A stretch of 64,000 bases of DNA from Amoebophrya sp. A120 (lineage: Eukaryota > Sar > Dinophyceae > Syndiniales > Amoebophryaceae): the NCBI GenBank assembly GCA_905178155.1, contig CAJINV010000011.1, forward strand, positions 1,695,216-1,759,215, given 5' to 3'. A program made the translations under genes and the position numbers. The notes under the pieces were generated by a model that had not been told where the DNA came from, made no database searches, and saw only the letters and a program-made list of their open reading frames with translations. Shown in pieces: positions 12,601 through 26,100 of this stretch (position 1 is its first letter; every line of letters begins with the position of its first letter).

Positions 12601-14255
12601 TCACCCCAACCTTGATTTCGACCTGCCCTTGGCCTTGAACGCGCCCATCTTCGACGCGGCCGTTTTGCTTTTCGATTTGCCCTATCCTGTGCAAAAGCAT
12701 CGTACTTGTACTAATTGCATACATGCATTACAAATCTAGTGCCTAAGGCAAATCCGCATTACAAATTCAATTTGTAATGCTGAGCCAATTTGTATTGCAA
12801 TTTATACTAGTACGTTACTTTATTTGCAGTTCATATGCCCATGGCCAGAATGGCCTGCGACGCCGCTTCCTTTTCCGCCTTCATCTTTTGCAGCCTTGCG
12901 CCCACCTCGTCCTCCGAACTCAAATCATCGTCAAACGAGCGCCGTTGCTTCGCCCCGTTTTCATCGTCATCATCGGCTGCTGCGGCGATGTCAGCCTGCG
13001 CCGCGGCGGCCTCCTGCGTAGCCTGCCGGACACCGGAGGATAGGCCTCCAAACGCGGCCGCCAGCTCGTTCTTCATGTCCGCCTGGACTTGGGGCCCTTT
13101 CGTCTTCTTCGGGCCTTGAAGGTTCGTCACCGCCTTGCTCTCCGCGACGGACGTGCCCAGCACCGCGTTCAAGCATTTCAAATTCCCAATGGCGCCCGCG
13201 TTTGCATTGCAAAAGTGTCTGGGTCTGGAAACTTGTAATGCAACGAAGGGAATATTTATATTGAGCACACTGTAATGCGCTCCCCAAGATGACAAGTTTT
13301 TCCGGGGTTCAGAGTTCCGTACTCCACATGAGAAACTGCGTTTTTGTATGGCAGACAAGAGGCCCTCTTCGCGGGCACGCAATACAGAGTTTCGAGTCAT
13401 GCCAGACTAGCATGACAAATCTCGCAATCTCCCAGACCCAGACATATTTGCAGTTCATACCGCGCGCTCGTGGTGCGGGGGCAGCCGGTCCGCGGCCTCG
13501 TGCTCCAATTCCCGCCAGAACTCTTCCGCGGCCAGCGCGGCGATACTGGGCACCATGCGAACCGCCTCGTCCTTGTTTTTCGCCGCGCCCGTCTCGGTTT
13601 GCTTCTGCCGTTGCTTCTTCGCGTTCAGGGCGGAGGGGGTGTACTCCATCCGCAGGGCGTACTCGTTCTGCCACTCGGGCGCGGCCCGCGGCTCGTCGCG
13701 CGGGGCGGTGGGGTCGACATTGTTGCCACCCGCCTGGTACATGATCATGCTCTGCACGTACGCGACGCGCGACTCCTCTTGGAGCCGCTTCACCAATTTG
13801 TCTTCCGTGTTTTCCGCGGCCATCGCCTCAATGGCTTTTTGCCGCAGGTAGTCGGAGAAAGCGTCCTGTTTCTGCCCCTGCGCCTTCCGCCAGGCGTTTT
13901 CCAGCTCCTTTTGCTTTTCCTGCCGCTTGAGAAAAAGCTTCGCTCGCTTCAGCCGTCTTTTTCGTTCTAACTCAATCAGCTCCAACAAAATTCCCGTGTT
14001 CTGAAAGTGGTGGGTGTCCACGCGGGCCCACCGACCGGTCATCGGGGCCTCGACCTTGTTGTACTGTTTGTGCACCGGTGGGAGGATGCCGTGGTTCTTT
14101 TTCGCTTGCTCGAGTAACGCCTTCTCCTCCTCGAATTTATTTCGGTCGCGAACAAACTGGCACTCGTCGGGCAGCTGATCCTTTTCCTTGTAGCGACACG
14201 CGCCGGCGTCGCCCCAGGAGGCAGGCGTGTGCCGAGGCGCGTAGGTGAAAAACAT
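12601..14255 (-). CDS. Unidentified charged coiled-coil protein
   Basis: Three exons, 14255-13460, 13195-12836 and 12677-12601, give exactly 411 codons (410 residues) after two introners are removed. The N-terminal half is strongly helical and charged (for example LELIELERKRRLKRAKLFLK and the region after it, about residues 90-180). This is followed by an Ala/Asp/Glu-rich middle with an acidic run DDDDE and a basic Ser/Lys tail ending KGRSKSRLG. No signal peptide or membrane segment is seen, so a nuclear or cytosolic scaffold is likely. I do not recognise the family. The exact frame restoration is strong evidence that the exon model is right. The ATG at 14255 opens the frame. Confidence 0.7.
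12683..12835. mobile_element. Introner, family 2 (AAAGTATCGTACTCGTA core)
   Basis: 153 bp between TGCCC repeats (12678-12682 and 12836-12840). It starts TATCCTGTGCAAAAG; the other end is TTGCAGTTCATA. Excision joins ILAMG to KSKSKTAASK in the coiled-coil gene. Confidence 0.88.
13201..13459. mobile_element. Introner, family 1
   Basis: 259 bp between CCGCG repeats (13196-13200 and 13460-13464). The GTCTGGGTCTGG core sits near both ends. The left terminus is TTTGCATTGC rather than the usual TAT. Excision joins HHERA to GAIGNL in frame. Confidence 0.87.
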
Positions 14256-14990
14256 TTTTGTAGTGCGGGGGAGGTGCTACCTGCACTCGTAATTATATCA
14301 GATCGAAACTACAACTAGTCCTTGTGGGGGTACTAGACAACTTCGAAGGATCATGGTAGGTTTTTTTTTTTATCAGAAGGTGGAGCTAATCGTAATCAAA
14401 GAAGATAAGGGTTCTTGCGGGGTATGAAATGCTTGAGTTGATGGTGTTTGATGCCACCTGCAGTTGTCGTGAATGTTGAAAGTGATTCTGTGGTACTATG
14501 TTAGCTGGCAAGTGGACAGCAACCATTAAACGACGAAGTAAACTGCAAAGACGAGTAGAAGAACCGAGATGACACAATGCGCTGGTGGCAGCTACCGACT
14601 TCTATTTTCTTCGTTTTTTGTTGAGCAACAGTACCGAGAGGTTGTCTCACTCTTCGAGGACCGAGAGGGAGAGCTGGGTTTGATTCAAGTTTTCCTTCAT
14701 TATTCCGGACGAGACCGATTCTGAAACTTCTTTCTTGACATACGCATCTTCGACATTGAGATTGACGCACGAGAATCTATTCACCGAGACTTGTATATTA
14801 CTGATTTTTTACCGAAAACGCCAAGCTGATGCGGAAAATGCATGATAGGCGGTTACAGTAGATACAAGCTTCGGTAACATTCTCCGATATAATAATTCGT
14901 CTCCACCATCCCATCTTCAGTCGTGTTATACAACCTATACATAGGCATTGGCAGCTGCGTCAGTGCTCTTTTTATTGGAGTTCGACCTTG
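14256..14990. other. Intergenic region
   Basis: 735 bp between two minus-strand genes. There is a short poly-T run near 14357-14370. No gene, RNA or repeat is recognisable. Confidence 0.45.
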
Positions 14991-16346
14991 TCACAGCTCC
15001 TCTGGCCCGCCCCGCTGAGCAGCTGCCTCCTGGCCTTCTCCGTACACCTCCGCTGGCAAGGAAACCACCACTCGTCCCGCGGTCCCGGCTGGTCTTTGCT
15101 CGATCTCCGTGTGCGCAGCTTCGGTGGCCGCCAGACCGCGGAAAGTTTTATCGGGGTCTACAACGGGTTGCAGGTGGTCGATCCAAACGGTCCGCAGCTC
15201 CTCATCCGCTTGTTTCCGGACGCCTGGGTCCGCGATGCCGACAAACCCGGTGACGGATCCCTCCGACTGCATCAGAAGACGTGCGTCAACAGAGCCCTCC
15301 GAGTGCCCCTTGTTCCCGACTACGACGACCTTCCCGTGTTTCGCGAGGAGGCGGAGATCCGAGCCGAGGTTGGCCTGCGCTTGCATTTCGAGGATCAAGT
15401 CAAACTTAGTATCTACCGGAAGGTCTGCGCGGGTGTGATCGGTCACGAAAATGTGCGGCGCAGTGCCTGTGGTGCTTTTCGATTCCTCTGTAGATGTTCC
15501 TTGCTGCGCAGCTTGCGTCGATTCGGCGTCTGCTCCAGTACTCAGTGCCTCCGCCCCCCAGAGTTTCCTCACCTGTGTCCGCAGCAATTCCCGGCCCCGT
15601 TCCGACCCGGCAGTGAAGGCCAACACCGGGCCGAGATCGAGTTTTCTCGCCATCTGCAAGACCAGCAAACCTACACCGCCACTCGCACCGTTGACGAGCA
15701 AAGACGAGGCTTTACCATATATTCTGCTTGTTCCGGGCTTAATATTTTGTGCGCCGCCTTTCTCCACCAAAGCACGCCAGGCGGCGTAGTAGGGCACACC
15801 AAAACCCGCGCCTTGTTCGAAAGTTAACCTCTCGGGAAGCGGAAACACGTCTTTTCGATTCGCGATGCAGTGGGAAGCGTAGCACCCGTTTTCAGAATTC
15901 GTTGTGAACACGCGCGCGCCGGGGTACAGCCAGGAAGCAGCTTGTTGTTGTGTTTGTTCGTGCTCGTTTTTGGAAGCTAGTGCACTTTCGGTTCCGATCT
16001 CCACCACCGTACCCGCGCAATCGCGACCCGGGGTATAGGGGAGCTTTGGTAAATTTGCGTACGCCCCGGCCCGCTGGTACGTCTCCGAAGGATTGATACC
16101 GAAGGCTCGAACTTGGATTAGGACTTGGTCCGGGTCGAGGCGAGTATTTTCGGATTGAAACAACAGCTGGTCCTTTACGACGCGGAGAACCTCTGGTTTT
16201 CCAAAGGCCGACACGCTAACGACGTCGCGGACGGAGACTAGCGATGATCCATTGGTCGCGCTCGTGAGTGGTGCTGTCGCGGTGCTGGCCGCCCGCGCAA
16301 GGACGACGCCGCCGCTGACAGCGGGCATGGCTGAGGGCAGCTTCAT
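14991..16346 (-). CDS. Quinone oxidoreductase-like MDR enzyme (zeta-crystallin type)
   Basis: A single-exon gene of 451 residues, with no introner. It follows the medium-chain dehydrogenase/reductase plan. The N-terminal catalytic fold has QVLIQVRAFGINPSETYQRAG and PYTPGRDCAGTVVEIG. The nucleotide-binding half has VNGASGGVGLLVLQMARKL, a quinone-reductase variant of the Gly-rich NADPH loop. It then has FDLILEMQAQANLGSDLRLL, GKVVVVGNKG and FVGIADPG. Zinc ligands of alcohol dehydrogenases are not evident, so NADPH-dependent reduction of quinones or enones is expected. Residues 1-30 (MKLPSAMPAVSGGVVLARA..) lack acids and could be a mitochondrial presequence. Two polar inserts, near residues 125 and 275, lengthen it beyond the usual 320-340. 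The ATG at 16346 was chosen; an upstream TTG in frame was ignored. Confidence 0.82.
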   Translation of the reverse strand: MKLPSAMPAVSGGVVLARAASTATAPLTSATNGSSLVSVRDVVSVSAFGKPEVLRVVKDQLLFQSENTRLDPDQVLIQVRAFGINPSETYQRAGAYANLPKLPYTPGRDCAGTVVEIGTESALASKNEHEQTQQQAASWLYPGARVFTTNSENGCYASHCIANRKDVFPLPERLTFEQGAGFGVPYYAAWRALVEKGGAQNIKPGTSRIYGKASSLLVNGASGGVGLLVLQMARKLDLGPVLAFTAGSERGRELLRTQVRKLWGAEALSTGADAESTQAAQQGTSTEESKSTTGTAPHIFVTDHTRADLPVDTKFDLILEMQAQANLGSDLRLLAKHGKVVVVGNKGHSEGSVDARLLMQSEGSVTGFVGIADPGVRKQADEELRTVWIDHLQPVVDPDKTFRGLAATEAAHTEIEQRPAGTAGRVVVSLPAEVYGEGQEAAAQRGGPEEL

Positions 16347-17102
16347 GATGTAGTTCAAGTTCTATATTTACCAATAGTTCGGCGTTCAGATTATGATGAA
16401 GATATCTATTTGCTCCGCCCCGTGTGAGATGTCATCTTCTTTTGATGTGCAGCAAGACGTGTCACCCTTTTAGCCACTAGCGCTACCGGAGCTGATCTTT
16501 ACACATGCACTACTGTCGCGAGCATCGTGAAACAGATCACAAAGAAAGCCCGCCAAGAGGATCGTCTCGACCTCACGAAACCATACTTGGAAACGAACAC
16601 CACCGCAGCCTGTGAGAATGTCCTCCGCAGGTGCGTGCCGCTTCGATGAAAGAGTCGCGCCCACCTTCATGCGGACAACTGCCAGTTCGCCGTTGGAGAA
16701 TTGGCGGGATATTTCTCGAACTGCTCGTCGGAAGACCACTCGCATTCGTTTATATTTGTTTTTCAAAGATTCTTGAAAAAGTAACTTCTACGGTCTTTAT
16801 TTTAACAAGAAGGTATTGACTCAACAGAAGAAAGTGCTGAAAAGTTTGTCATCTTTTCTTTCAGGTGCAAGGCTTTTTTAGCTCTTGTCACGAGAACATG
16901 ATGAGTAGAAGAGACCTAATACAGACACAGTTTCAACAGATTTAGATGGTGCGTCATGTTGATTCCTGCAGCGGCAAATTCTTCTTTTCCGCAGAGGCAG
17001 ATGTTATCGAAATGGAAAATAATTAACCTAGCAACTACAGCATCCGGTAAAGAAAAAAACGTTCGTCCATATTAACTACTTTTCACACTACAAAGCAAGA
17101 GC
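16347..17102. other. Intergenic region
   Basis: 756 bp, fairly A+T rich, with only short open frames (for example 16470-16766, minus). No introner or RNA gene seen. Confidence 0.45.
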
Positions 17103-20100
17103 TCAGTTTGCGGGGTTCGAGTTCGGCGCTCCGTCAGAACAGGAGGTTATTTCGGACGATTCGCTGTAATTGGCGTACTGATCCCGCGCTCTTTCCCAGT
17201 GCTCCCGTGAAAATTTAGCGGAAAATTTCGCCACGTCGTCTACCGAGAAGGACGACTCTCCAGATTCCATTTTCCGCAGGTAGTTCGACAGGTACAGTGG
17301 CGACATCGCGGTCGCAAGAATCCGCAGCCCGAGCGGGTTGTCAAACGTGCAGCGGATTAGCGTCGGTAACAGGATGTGTAGTTTCTTCGGATCAAGCAGG
17401 AACACCCCGAACGGGAGCCGGGCGAGTTTTCCCAGTAGCGTCGGTTCGTTCTGGATGTCGGAGAAGGTGCTCTCGACTGCGAAAAGCGGCGCTGCTGCAG
17501 GCGTCACGGTAGATGCTGTCGTTGACCCGGCCGTCGCAGCTGCTGGCGGTGGTCCAAATTCGAACAACGATGCCGAGGCAGTAGCGGCTGCGGTAGCAGT
17601 AACTGTTCCCTTTATTGGACCCTGCTGCAGGTTGTGGTCCTTACCACTCTGAACGCTCGCAACTATCGTCGGACTGGTCCCTAAACTCTCTCCACCGCCA
17701 GCCGCCGCCGCACCGGTGTGATCGAGTACTTTCAAACCGCGACCGGAGCACATGTGTAGGATCTCTTGGTTGACCGGGTGCAATGCCGTGAAATTTCCCA
17801 GAAAGTGCACCAACTCCGAGAGCAACTCTGCTTCTTTGGATGTTGCGCCCGAGGATGATGCAGAGGACCCCGCTGTTCCTCCGCCTCCAAGCAACATGTC
17901 CATCTGATTCATCTGCTGGGGTTCTTTTTTGCTGCCGGCGTCGTCAAACTGCACTTTACAAGTGTACTCGAAAAGGAACCGCACCACGTGAAACACCTCC
18001 GCAATTTTGATCGGACTCTCCCCCAACGCGGATTGCAGAACCAGTGGTGGGATCGTGTTGAAAAGTTTGAAGAGATTGGTCGCGAGGGAGATGGAAGTCT
18101 GCGGAATGCGCTCCACGCGCGCGGCCGCCGCGTTCGGCGAGAGAAGAACCGAGGTGAGTAACGGGATACTGCCAAAAAACTCGGTCTTCTGCAGCATACT
18201 CTTGATCGGCCCGCAAGAGTTGCTGGTTGATGTCGTGTGGGCGGGAAGCTGCAATGTGGTCGATGTTGTACTGGAAGTCGTAGAAGTTGCGGATGATGTG
18301 CTAGTTGGAACAACCGCACCAGGATGAACAAACACCCCACGCACCAGCACCTGGAGCAAAATGGAAGCTCGGAGCAAAAAAGTGGTCTGCGTCTCGAAAA
18401 TCTGCATCATGCTGGCGTGGCGGAAACGCGCACGAAGCCGGTTTCCCAGACCGGAGAGAAGTACTTGCTGTGCCACGAGGCCCTTGCTACTCAACAGCTT
18501 TGCCAGTTGATCTGGCGCAGCGGCTCCGTCCTGCTGTTGATCCATGATTGGTAGCGGGTTTTCTGATACATCTTGACCACTTGTTCCACCTTGTCCTAGT
18601 TGGAGCTGAGAAGGGTCAGAAGTTGATGCACCACGACCAGCCGCGGTTGTTTTTGCTTCTCCACTTTGTCCTCCAGCTGCTAATTTCAGTGCTGCTGCCG
18701 CGGCGGCGTGAATTTTCGTGTAGGACTCCGCATGTTTCCCATCGGACGACAGAATGTCCTGTTGTTGCAGACACTGGCTGAGCACGTGGAAGATTTGCGC
18801 GAGCTGCGTGCATAGAAACTGGAACCCTTCCGACCGGTGGACGGGTGGGGCGGATTTATCGGGCTTGGCCAGCCACCAATCCTCCACCAGCGCGGGCGCC
18901 ACGCGTAGTCGGGGGGGACGATAGAGGTTCTGGTCATTCTCAAGTCCTGTGGTCAGCGGGTCCACTATCAACTCGTCGTCGCCGAGTGCAAATTCCAGAA
19001 ACGGCACGTCTTTGTCACACACCAAACCAGGGGGCGCAGGAACTACTGCGGTAGTCGTAGCGTCCTGCTGTGCGTGTAGTAATGCACCACCGCCAATCGT
19101 CTTCCCGCTCTGTTGGTACAAACCCGGTAGCAGACTCGTGCCAGTCAATGTAGGAGACTTCGCATCGGAGGTCGTGGTGTTCAACATTGCAGTACTACCC
19201 GCTGCTCCGGGGAACAGATGTCGCGGAAGCTGTTGCAACATAGCACCAGCTCCAGTTCTGTTCGGCGACGAGGCGCTGCTTTTGCTCTTCCGGGCTGACA
19301 AATCGGCGGCGGGACCACCAGCGGAAATGGTCCCAGTATTGCCAGGTATTGCCACAGCAGCAGACGTCGTCCCGCTGTTGCGTTTCAGAGAGGAATTGCT
19401 GTGGTCCGGCGTTTTCGCTGCTTGATCGAAAGTCGCCCCGCTGGTGAGTGCAAAATAACGCGACGCGTGCTTTTCCCGGTATTCCAAGATTTCCAAAAGT
19501 TCCAGACACCGCACCGCGCACTCCACCAGCCCCTGCACACGGCCCGAGAGGAGCAAAAACACCCGCGTGGCGTTGTTCTTGCACAGTTGCGTGAACAGCT
19601 TTAACGCGACGACAATCGCAGACATAACGTTTTGGTGTATGCTGGAAGTCGCTCCTGCGGAGGTTGATGTGGTGCCAGTCGAGGACTGCTGGGACGACGA
19701 CCCGGTCGTGTTTAGAAGCACCAAATGCGCCGCAAACACGTCCGGAAGCTTCATCACCATGGACGCTGCGAGTTGTGTGGCGCCGTGCTGCACCAGCACA
19801 ATGTACTCGTTGGTGCTTTTGCACTTCTCCAACAGCCGCACGACGTCCTTCAAACAACCCTCCACGGTGTCCCACGCGACGGTTTCCAAGCCCTGCATGT
19901 TGTCCTGAGCGAAGCTGCTGGCGCGACCAGGTTCCGGAAACTGGTGCCAGGCACTGGAGAATGGTTTTGGTTTTCAGGTTGTGCTGATGATCTTCGATAA
20001 TTCAGGATCACCCTTCATGAACATGTACATGATGCGTCGAGCTCCAACATGAACATATTCAAAACAATTTTTCATTCATATTCTTTCGCGTAGGCGGTGA

Positions 20101-23100
20101 TCCAAAATTCAAAATCGAAAGAAAAGCAGTAAGTTGTCATGTGATGAAAGGCAGTTGTACCTGTTCGGAGCTCCTCCGGCGGTATCCTTCCCTGCAGCTG
20201 CTGGCGCCACAATCACGCACGGGTTCGCTTTCTTTTTCTCCTCCTGCGCATTCATCGCCTGTGCCAAAGCGGGCCCGCAAAGCCGTTGCAGTTCCTGTGA
20301 CAACTTGGAACTGCGGGCCCGGATGCCAGTGGCCAAGGGCCGCAGGTCGATTTGGCAGAGGTCGCAGGCGACTTGCAGAGCCACTTTGTCGTCGAGGAAA
20401 TAAGGTTGACTCGATGGTAACGAGGTTTTTGCTATTTGTAGTGCAGCCACTCCTGCTGCTGCAGTAGGCTCAACATCTAGACCTTTCTGATCCGCCAGGA
20501 GAGGATCAACAGCTGCAACTGTGGACGGTGCGACAACCGCCGTGGAAGAAGATGATGTAACCGAGGCGTCGAAGAACACGAAGAACGGAAGCTCGTTGTC
20601 CTTTTTCTGTTCGAGGAAAGCCTTCTCCAAAACCTCTTCGTCTGTGTCTAAGATGTTCCCGTCTGGGCCGACATTTGGTTTTTTCTTCGCTTTTTTGTTC
20701 TTTCTCTTCTTCGCTTTGGCTTTGGCTTGTTCCGTACCACCAGCCGTCACTCCGCCTTGACTCTCGATCTCCGCAGTTGCATCCTCGGGAACTTCCACTG
20801 CGGGAGACTTCTGCGATTCCAACTCGGCTTTCTGCGCAGCGGGGGTTGCAGCGACATCGGAATCGGAATCAGATGAAACCAAGTCCATCATGCCTCCGAA
20901 GGTGTTCCTGCTGGCGGCCGCCCAAGCGTTGGTATTGGACTTGTTGTTCGAGGGCTTGCTGGCAGTGGTCTTGGGCGCCGGCTTAGTTGTTGTACTCGTT
21001 GATGTAACTTCTACTACGACCGGCTTCGACGGCGCAACGGGCTCCGGCGCAGGTTTGTTGATGTCCTCTGGCTGCGTCGCACCAGGAGTTTTGATAATGT
21101 CCTGCTGCGGAACTACAGCTGTGGTCGCGGCCTTTATTTTTCCCGGATACAGCTGCTTTTTCTTCTTCCGCTGCTCCTCCGGTAGTTGTACTACCGTTGC
21201 ATTTTCGCTGGGGGCATTCTCATTTGTCGCCACGCTCGCTTTACTGCTGCTGTTTGTTCCGCCTATATTAATTCCAGCGCCGGCCTTCGCGGCGGCGAGA
21301 TAATTTATCGGAGGTGCTGGTGCAGCGACGTCAAGCTGCGTTGTTGTATCGCGATCGGTTGGTGAGAAAAGAAACTGCTGCTGCTGACCCTTCCCCCCTG
21401 GTCGCGTGCTCTTCCTACCTTTCCCACCAGTAGCAGAAGCTGCACCGGGGGAGGCCGCAAGATGGTTCGCAGATTTATTTATTTCGTGGTCCTTGTCCTT
21501 GCCTGCCTTGTCCGTGGTACCACCGCGGTGCCATCCCTTGTTGTTGTTCCCCCCTGGACCTACTCGAGAGGAATTTAACTTACTCGCTTCCCCGACCCCG
21601 GCTTGCTCAGGCTTGCGACCACTTGCATTATTTGCATGTTGACCGCCTTTTCGATTTTGGTTCAGCGCTGCACTTTTGCCTAAATTTTTCGCGTTGCCCC
21701 TTGCTGACGAGGCTCCTGTTGAAGAAGTAGGTCCACCCTGGTTTGTAGACGACGCATTTTTATGCGTCGCCGCCGTGGCGGCCAACAGCCGCTTCTGCAT
21801 GCGCTTCTCGCTCGCTTTGGCACGGCTCCAGCCCTCTTCCAAGGGTTCGTCCGCGAAGGAGAGCGGCGGAGGCTGTGGTTGATTTGACCCCGACGTTCTT
21901 TGTGCAGCTCCTCGCAAGAGTAACTCCTCCTCGTCCGCGTCTTGGTGTGCATACAGGATCTCCTCCTCCTCTTCTTGACCACCGTCATCGCTCGACACCG
22001 TTCCCCGACCGGAGAGCCCGCCTGCTCCAGATGAAACTACAGATGTCGCACCCTGAATCGCACGGCCGGTGACGGTCAGGTCTATGGAACAACCTTCGTC
22101 CTGGAGGTTCTCATCTTCCGGGTCGTCGTCTTCGTCGTCGGGTAGTTCTTTGCCGTCCCGTGGTTCCACAGCATGTTTTTGTTTTTCGGCGTCACCTTCT
22201 TCATCTTGCCCAGCACCACCCGAGGTAGCTGCAGAGGAGGTTCTCGGGTCTCCTTGTAATAATTCCTCGTTGTTTTCCATCTCCTCGTTATCGTCCGCTC
22301 CTCCGGAGGAAATCCGCCCCGCCGCAGCCTCGCTCTCGTTGCCCGTACCAGCGGAGAGCTATCCTCCGTAAAAACATCCCCACCACAGGGTCGTCTTGCA
22401 GATTTGCAAGGACAAGAGCATTTGTAATGCGCATCCCCATGACAGGCATTTCCGTTTCCCATTGTTTTTTGGAGCTTGTAATGCTGTAAACAGGATAAGG
22501 AGACGGATTTGTTATGCAGCTTCCCGTGCTAAGCTGGAGCTGCACTACAGTACAGCCTGCAACTTCTCATGCGTGACTCCCAAAACTTCAAGGTTTGTGT
22601 TGCAGAATGCCCATCTTGACTCTGTGGTGGGGATGTTTTTACTCAGGATAAGAGCAGGGAAGTTTTCAGGCTCAGCATCTTCTTCTTCTGCTCGCGGTAC
22701 TGCAAATACTGTTCTCGGGAGTGCAACACCTTCATCTTTTTGTCCTCCGCCAGCTCCTTCCGGCGCTCGCTCGCCTCGTCCGACTTTTGCTTCGACTTCT
22801 GCGCTATCCTGTGCAAAAGTATCGTACTCGTAGTAATTCCAGTCATGCATACTTATACAAATCTCCCTTTTTAGCAGGTGAGTCAGCATTACAAATTCCA
22901 TTTTTTCTTTTGGGAAAATTATTTGTAATGCGATTTACACTAGTACGATACTTTTGCAATGCATATGCGCCTTGGCCTTCTTCGCGAGCAGCGCATTTTG
23001 CCGGTTCAGCGCGGCCTGCTGTTCCTTTTCGTACAACTGATCCAGCAAGGCGGACTGTTTCTCGCTCCACTCGCTTCTCCGCTTCTCGGTCGCCTTCGCA

Positions 23101-26100
23101 ATCCTGGTTGCACTCGCCATCAATTTTTCCCGGACCGCCTGCTGGAGCGACTCCCGCTGGGCGTCGGCCTCCCGCTGCTTCTTCTGGATCAGCATCTGAT
23201 TCTGCAGCTCCGCCGTGTATTCCGCGGATCCCTTTTCCACCCGCGCGATCCACTGCGCTTCCTCCGCCTTTAAATTCATCGCCCGGGCCTTCAGCAACAT
23301 ATGCTGTGCAAAAGTATCGTACTCGTAGAAATGCTAACGCATGACAAATTCCCTCAGCATGAGAAATAAAATTTGTCATGCGGATTTACCTTGAGATAAA
23401 ATTTTGTAATGCAGGATTGCAATTACTACGAGTACGATACTTTTGCACAGGATACAACACTTCCTGCAGCGATTCCTGGTACTGCTCCTTCGCCCGGTCC
23501 ATTTTTTTCCGCAAATCCGCGTGCAAACTATCACAAGAAAAAGTGTCAACGTCAACGGTTTCCACAGATTGCGGCCATGCATCACAAATGTAAGCCAATA
23601 TGCATTCTAGGCATGACAAATTTTGGCAAGTTTTGTCTTTGTGATTGTGATGCAGATGCATTGCTGCATCACAAATTCCATTAACGTTAACCCTTTTTCC
23701 TGTGATACAAACTTGCCTGCTTCTCCTCGCGCCGCTGCCGCGCTTTCTCCACTTTCTCGTCGATCTCCCGCGTTTTTTGCTTTGTTTTTTGCTTTTCCTT
23801 TTCGTGCTGCTGCTGCCGTAACTCCGCGGCGCGCTGCTGCTTCCGTTCGATGTCCTCTTCTGTCAGTTGGGACGACTGGTGCGACCGGAAAGTCCGAAGT
23901 TTCCGCTCGCGCTTCATGTGACTTTGAATCAACCGCTCGACCACTTCGTTTAGCTGCTGGCCGCGGCTGGGCCCGCGCGCGACGGCGTCGCTGTTGTTAA
24001 TGTTGGCGTTTCCAGCTGCAGCTAATGCGGGTCCTGCAGGAGCTCCACCGGCGCTCGTTGTGCTGTTATTCCCCGCTGCGGCTGATGCGATTTGCCGGCT
24101 CAGCGGGCTCGCAGCGTCCATGGACGTGGAAGAGCCGCCCCGGAGGCTCGAGGTGGAGGGATGCAGTACCGGCGTCGAGGTGAATCCGCTTTGCGACGGT
24201 GCCGGTTCGACTAGATTGTTCTGGTCTGCTTGAGTTGTCTGTGCCTCCCCCGTCGTTGTCACAGGCTCCGCGGTCCCTTTCTGGTTTGCTTGCGGAACCG
24301 CCGCGGCTGTAGAAACAACTGCAACAGCACCACCTGCACTAGGACCATTTTGGCTAGTATTTTTCGCACCAGCGCGAAAATTGTTCGACATGCCGAACTC
24401 ATCTTCCGTCGTATCATCATCGGTCCGCATGTCCGCCCACGCCTTGCGCTTTCCCCACCGCGAGGAATTATGCTGGTGCTCGGGCTTGATTTTCTGCGCA
24501 GCAGAAGTTGTTGTACTACTCGGTTCCTTTTTCGTGATGTTGCAATTGTCGATATTGTTGTTGGGATTTTTCATCTTTGTCGCAGCTACCAGGTTCACGG
24601 AAGACCCCTCTACTCCGCCCAACGTCGGGGTCCGTGTTAAACCCGGGGTGAGTGGCTGAGATCCGGAAGGAACAACGGCTCCGTCTTGTTCATTGACAAT
24701 TCCTGTCCCGTCACCGAAAACCAACGACGTGTTGGTACTCACAGGTTATCAAATGCAAAAATGTCTGGGTCTGGAAGAGTGCGCGATTTGTCATGCTGCT
24801 TTTCCATGACCCATGAGGTCTGGAATGCAGGACCTAGCATGACGGATTCTGCGAGACCTTTCTCATGCCTATCCTGCATGAGAAACTCCCTCCCGACTTG
24901 ATCAAAACTGGACGACTATTGGTAATCATGCAACACAGATTTTTGCATGCTGCAGATTTAGCATGACAAGTTGCATTCTTCCAGACCCAGACATTTTTAC
25001 ATTTGGTACAGGTCCTTCCTTCACAGGGGAGCCCTTCTTCCCAAACAAATTCAACGCTTTCCCTAACGTATCAAATGTAAAAATGTCTGGGTCTGGAAGG
25101 ATACAACTTGTGATGCTACTTTTGGAATTTGAATTGAAGTAGCGACGCCACCCTGACGTGCCTCGGTAGCCGATCGCTCTACCAACCGGAGGTGCTAATT
25201 ACATGCTTACTTCTTCCTTCGTCGAGCACCTTCTTCGCCATACAAGCCGGCTGGTGAGCAATTACCCGGACTGCCGGCCCAATTTGTGCCGGTTTTGGTG
25301 TTTTAGGGAGATACCCGCAACGCCCCCGCGGAGTTGGCGAAACCCTGATAGCGAGACGCAACCCTTGGCGCTACTTTTGGAATCTACATAAAAACTGTAT
25401 TGCATGAACAGCAAAAGAGGTGTAATTTGTGTTACGCGGAGAGGTCATTTCTCATGCGGTATGAGCATCAGAAAGCCCTCGCAAAATCTCTGACGCTAGG
25501 GCATGCATCACAGCCCTAATGGGTCATGCAAAATCTGCATGACAAACTCCTGCATTCTTCCAGACCCAGACATTTTTGCAATCCATATAACGCTTCCGAG
25601 TCGGTCGACGGTTTCCATTCCCAGGCGATCGCGCCAGAAGAACTGTTGATTTTCGTCGTGCCCTCCTCTACCAGTTTCAGCTTACTGCTGACGTTCTGGT
25701 GTTGCACCGATGTAGATGACGCGTTAGTACCTGCTGCAGATGCAGCGGAGGCAACGGACGCACGACCGGTTGCAGTGGCTGTAGCTTGTTCCGCCGGAGC
25801 TGTCGTGGACGCAGCAGCTGGCGGCTTCGCAGTTTGTTCGACGCCGGCTGCACTAGTTTCCTCTCCTGCGCCAGCTGTCGTATTTGCAATACCCGCGTTG
25901 TGACCACTTTGTTCCCCAGGTAGTTGTTGCTGCACTACCCCGTCTATCAAATGCAAAAATGTCTGGGTCTGGAAGAATGCAAGATTTGTGATGCAGGTTT
26001 TCCATGACCCATGAGGTCTGGAATGCGAGACCCAGCATGACAGATTCTTTGAGGTCTCTATCATGCCTTTCCTGCATGAGAAACTCCCTCTCAACTTGGT

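Noticed and set aside
25129-25210. Possible functional tRNA gene on the minus strand
   Set aside because: The D-arm-like part is convincing only over about 18 bases; no anticodon stem, proper T arm or acceptor pairing could be built.
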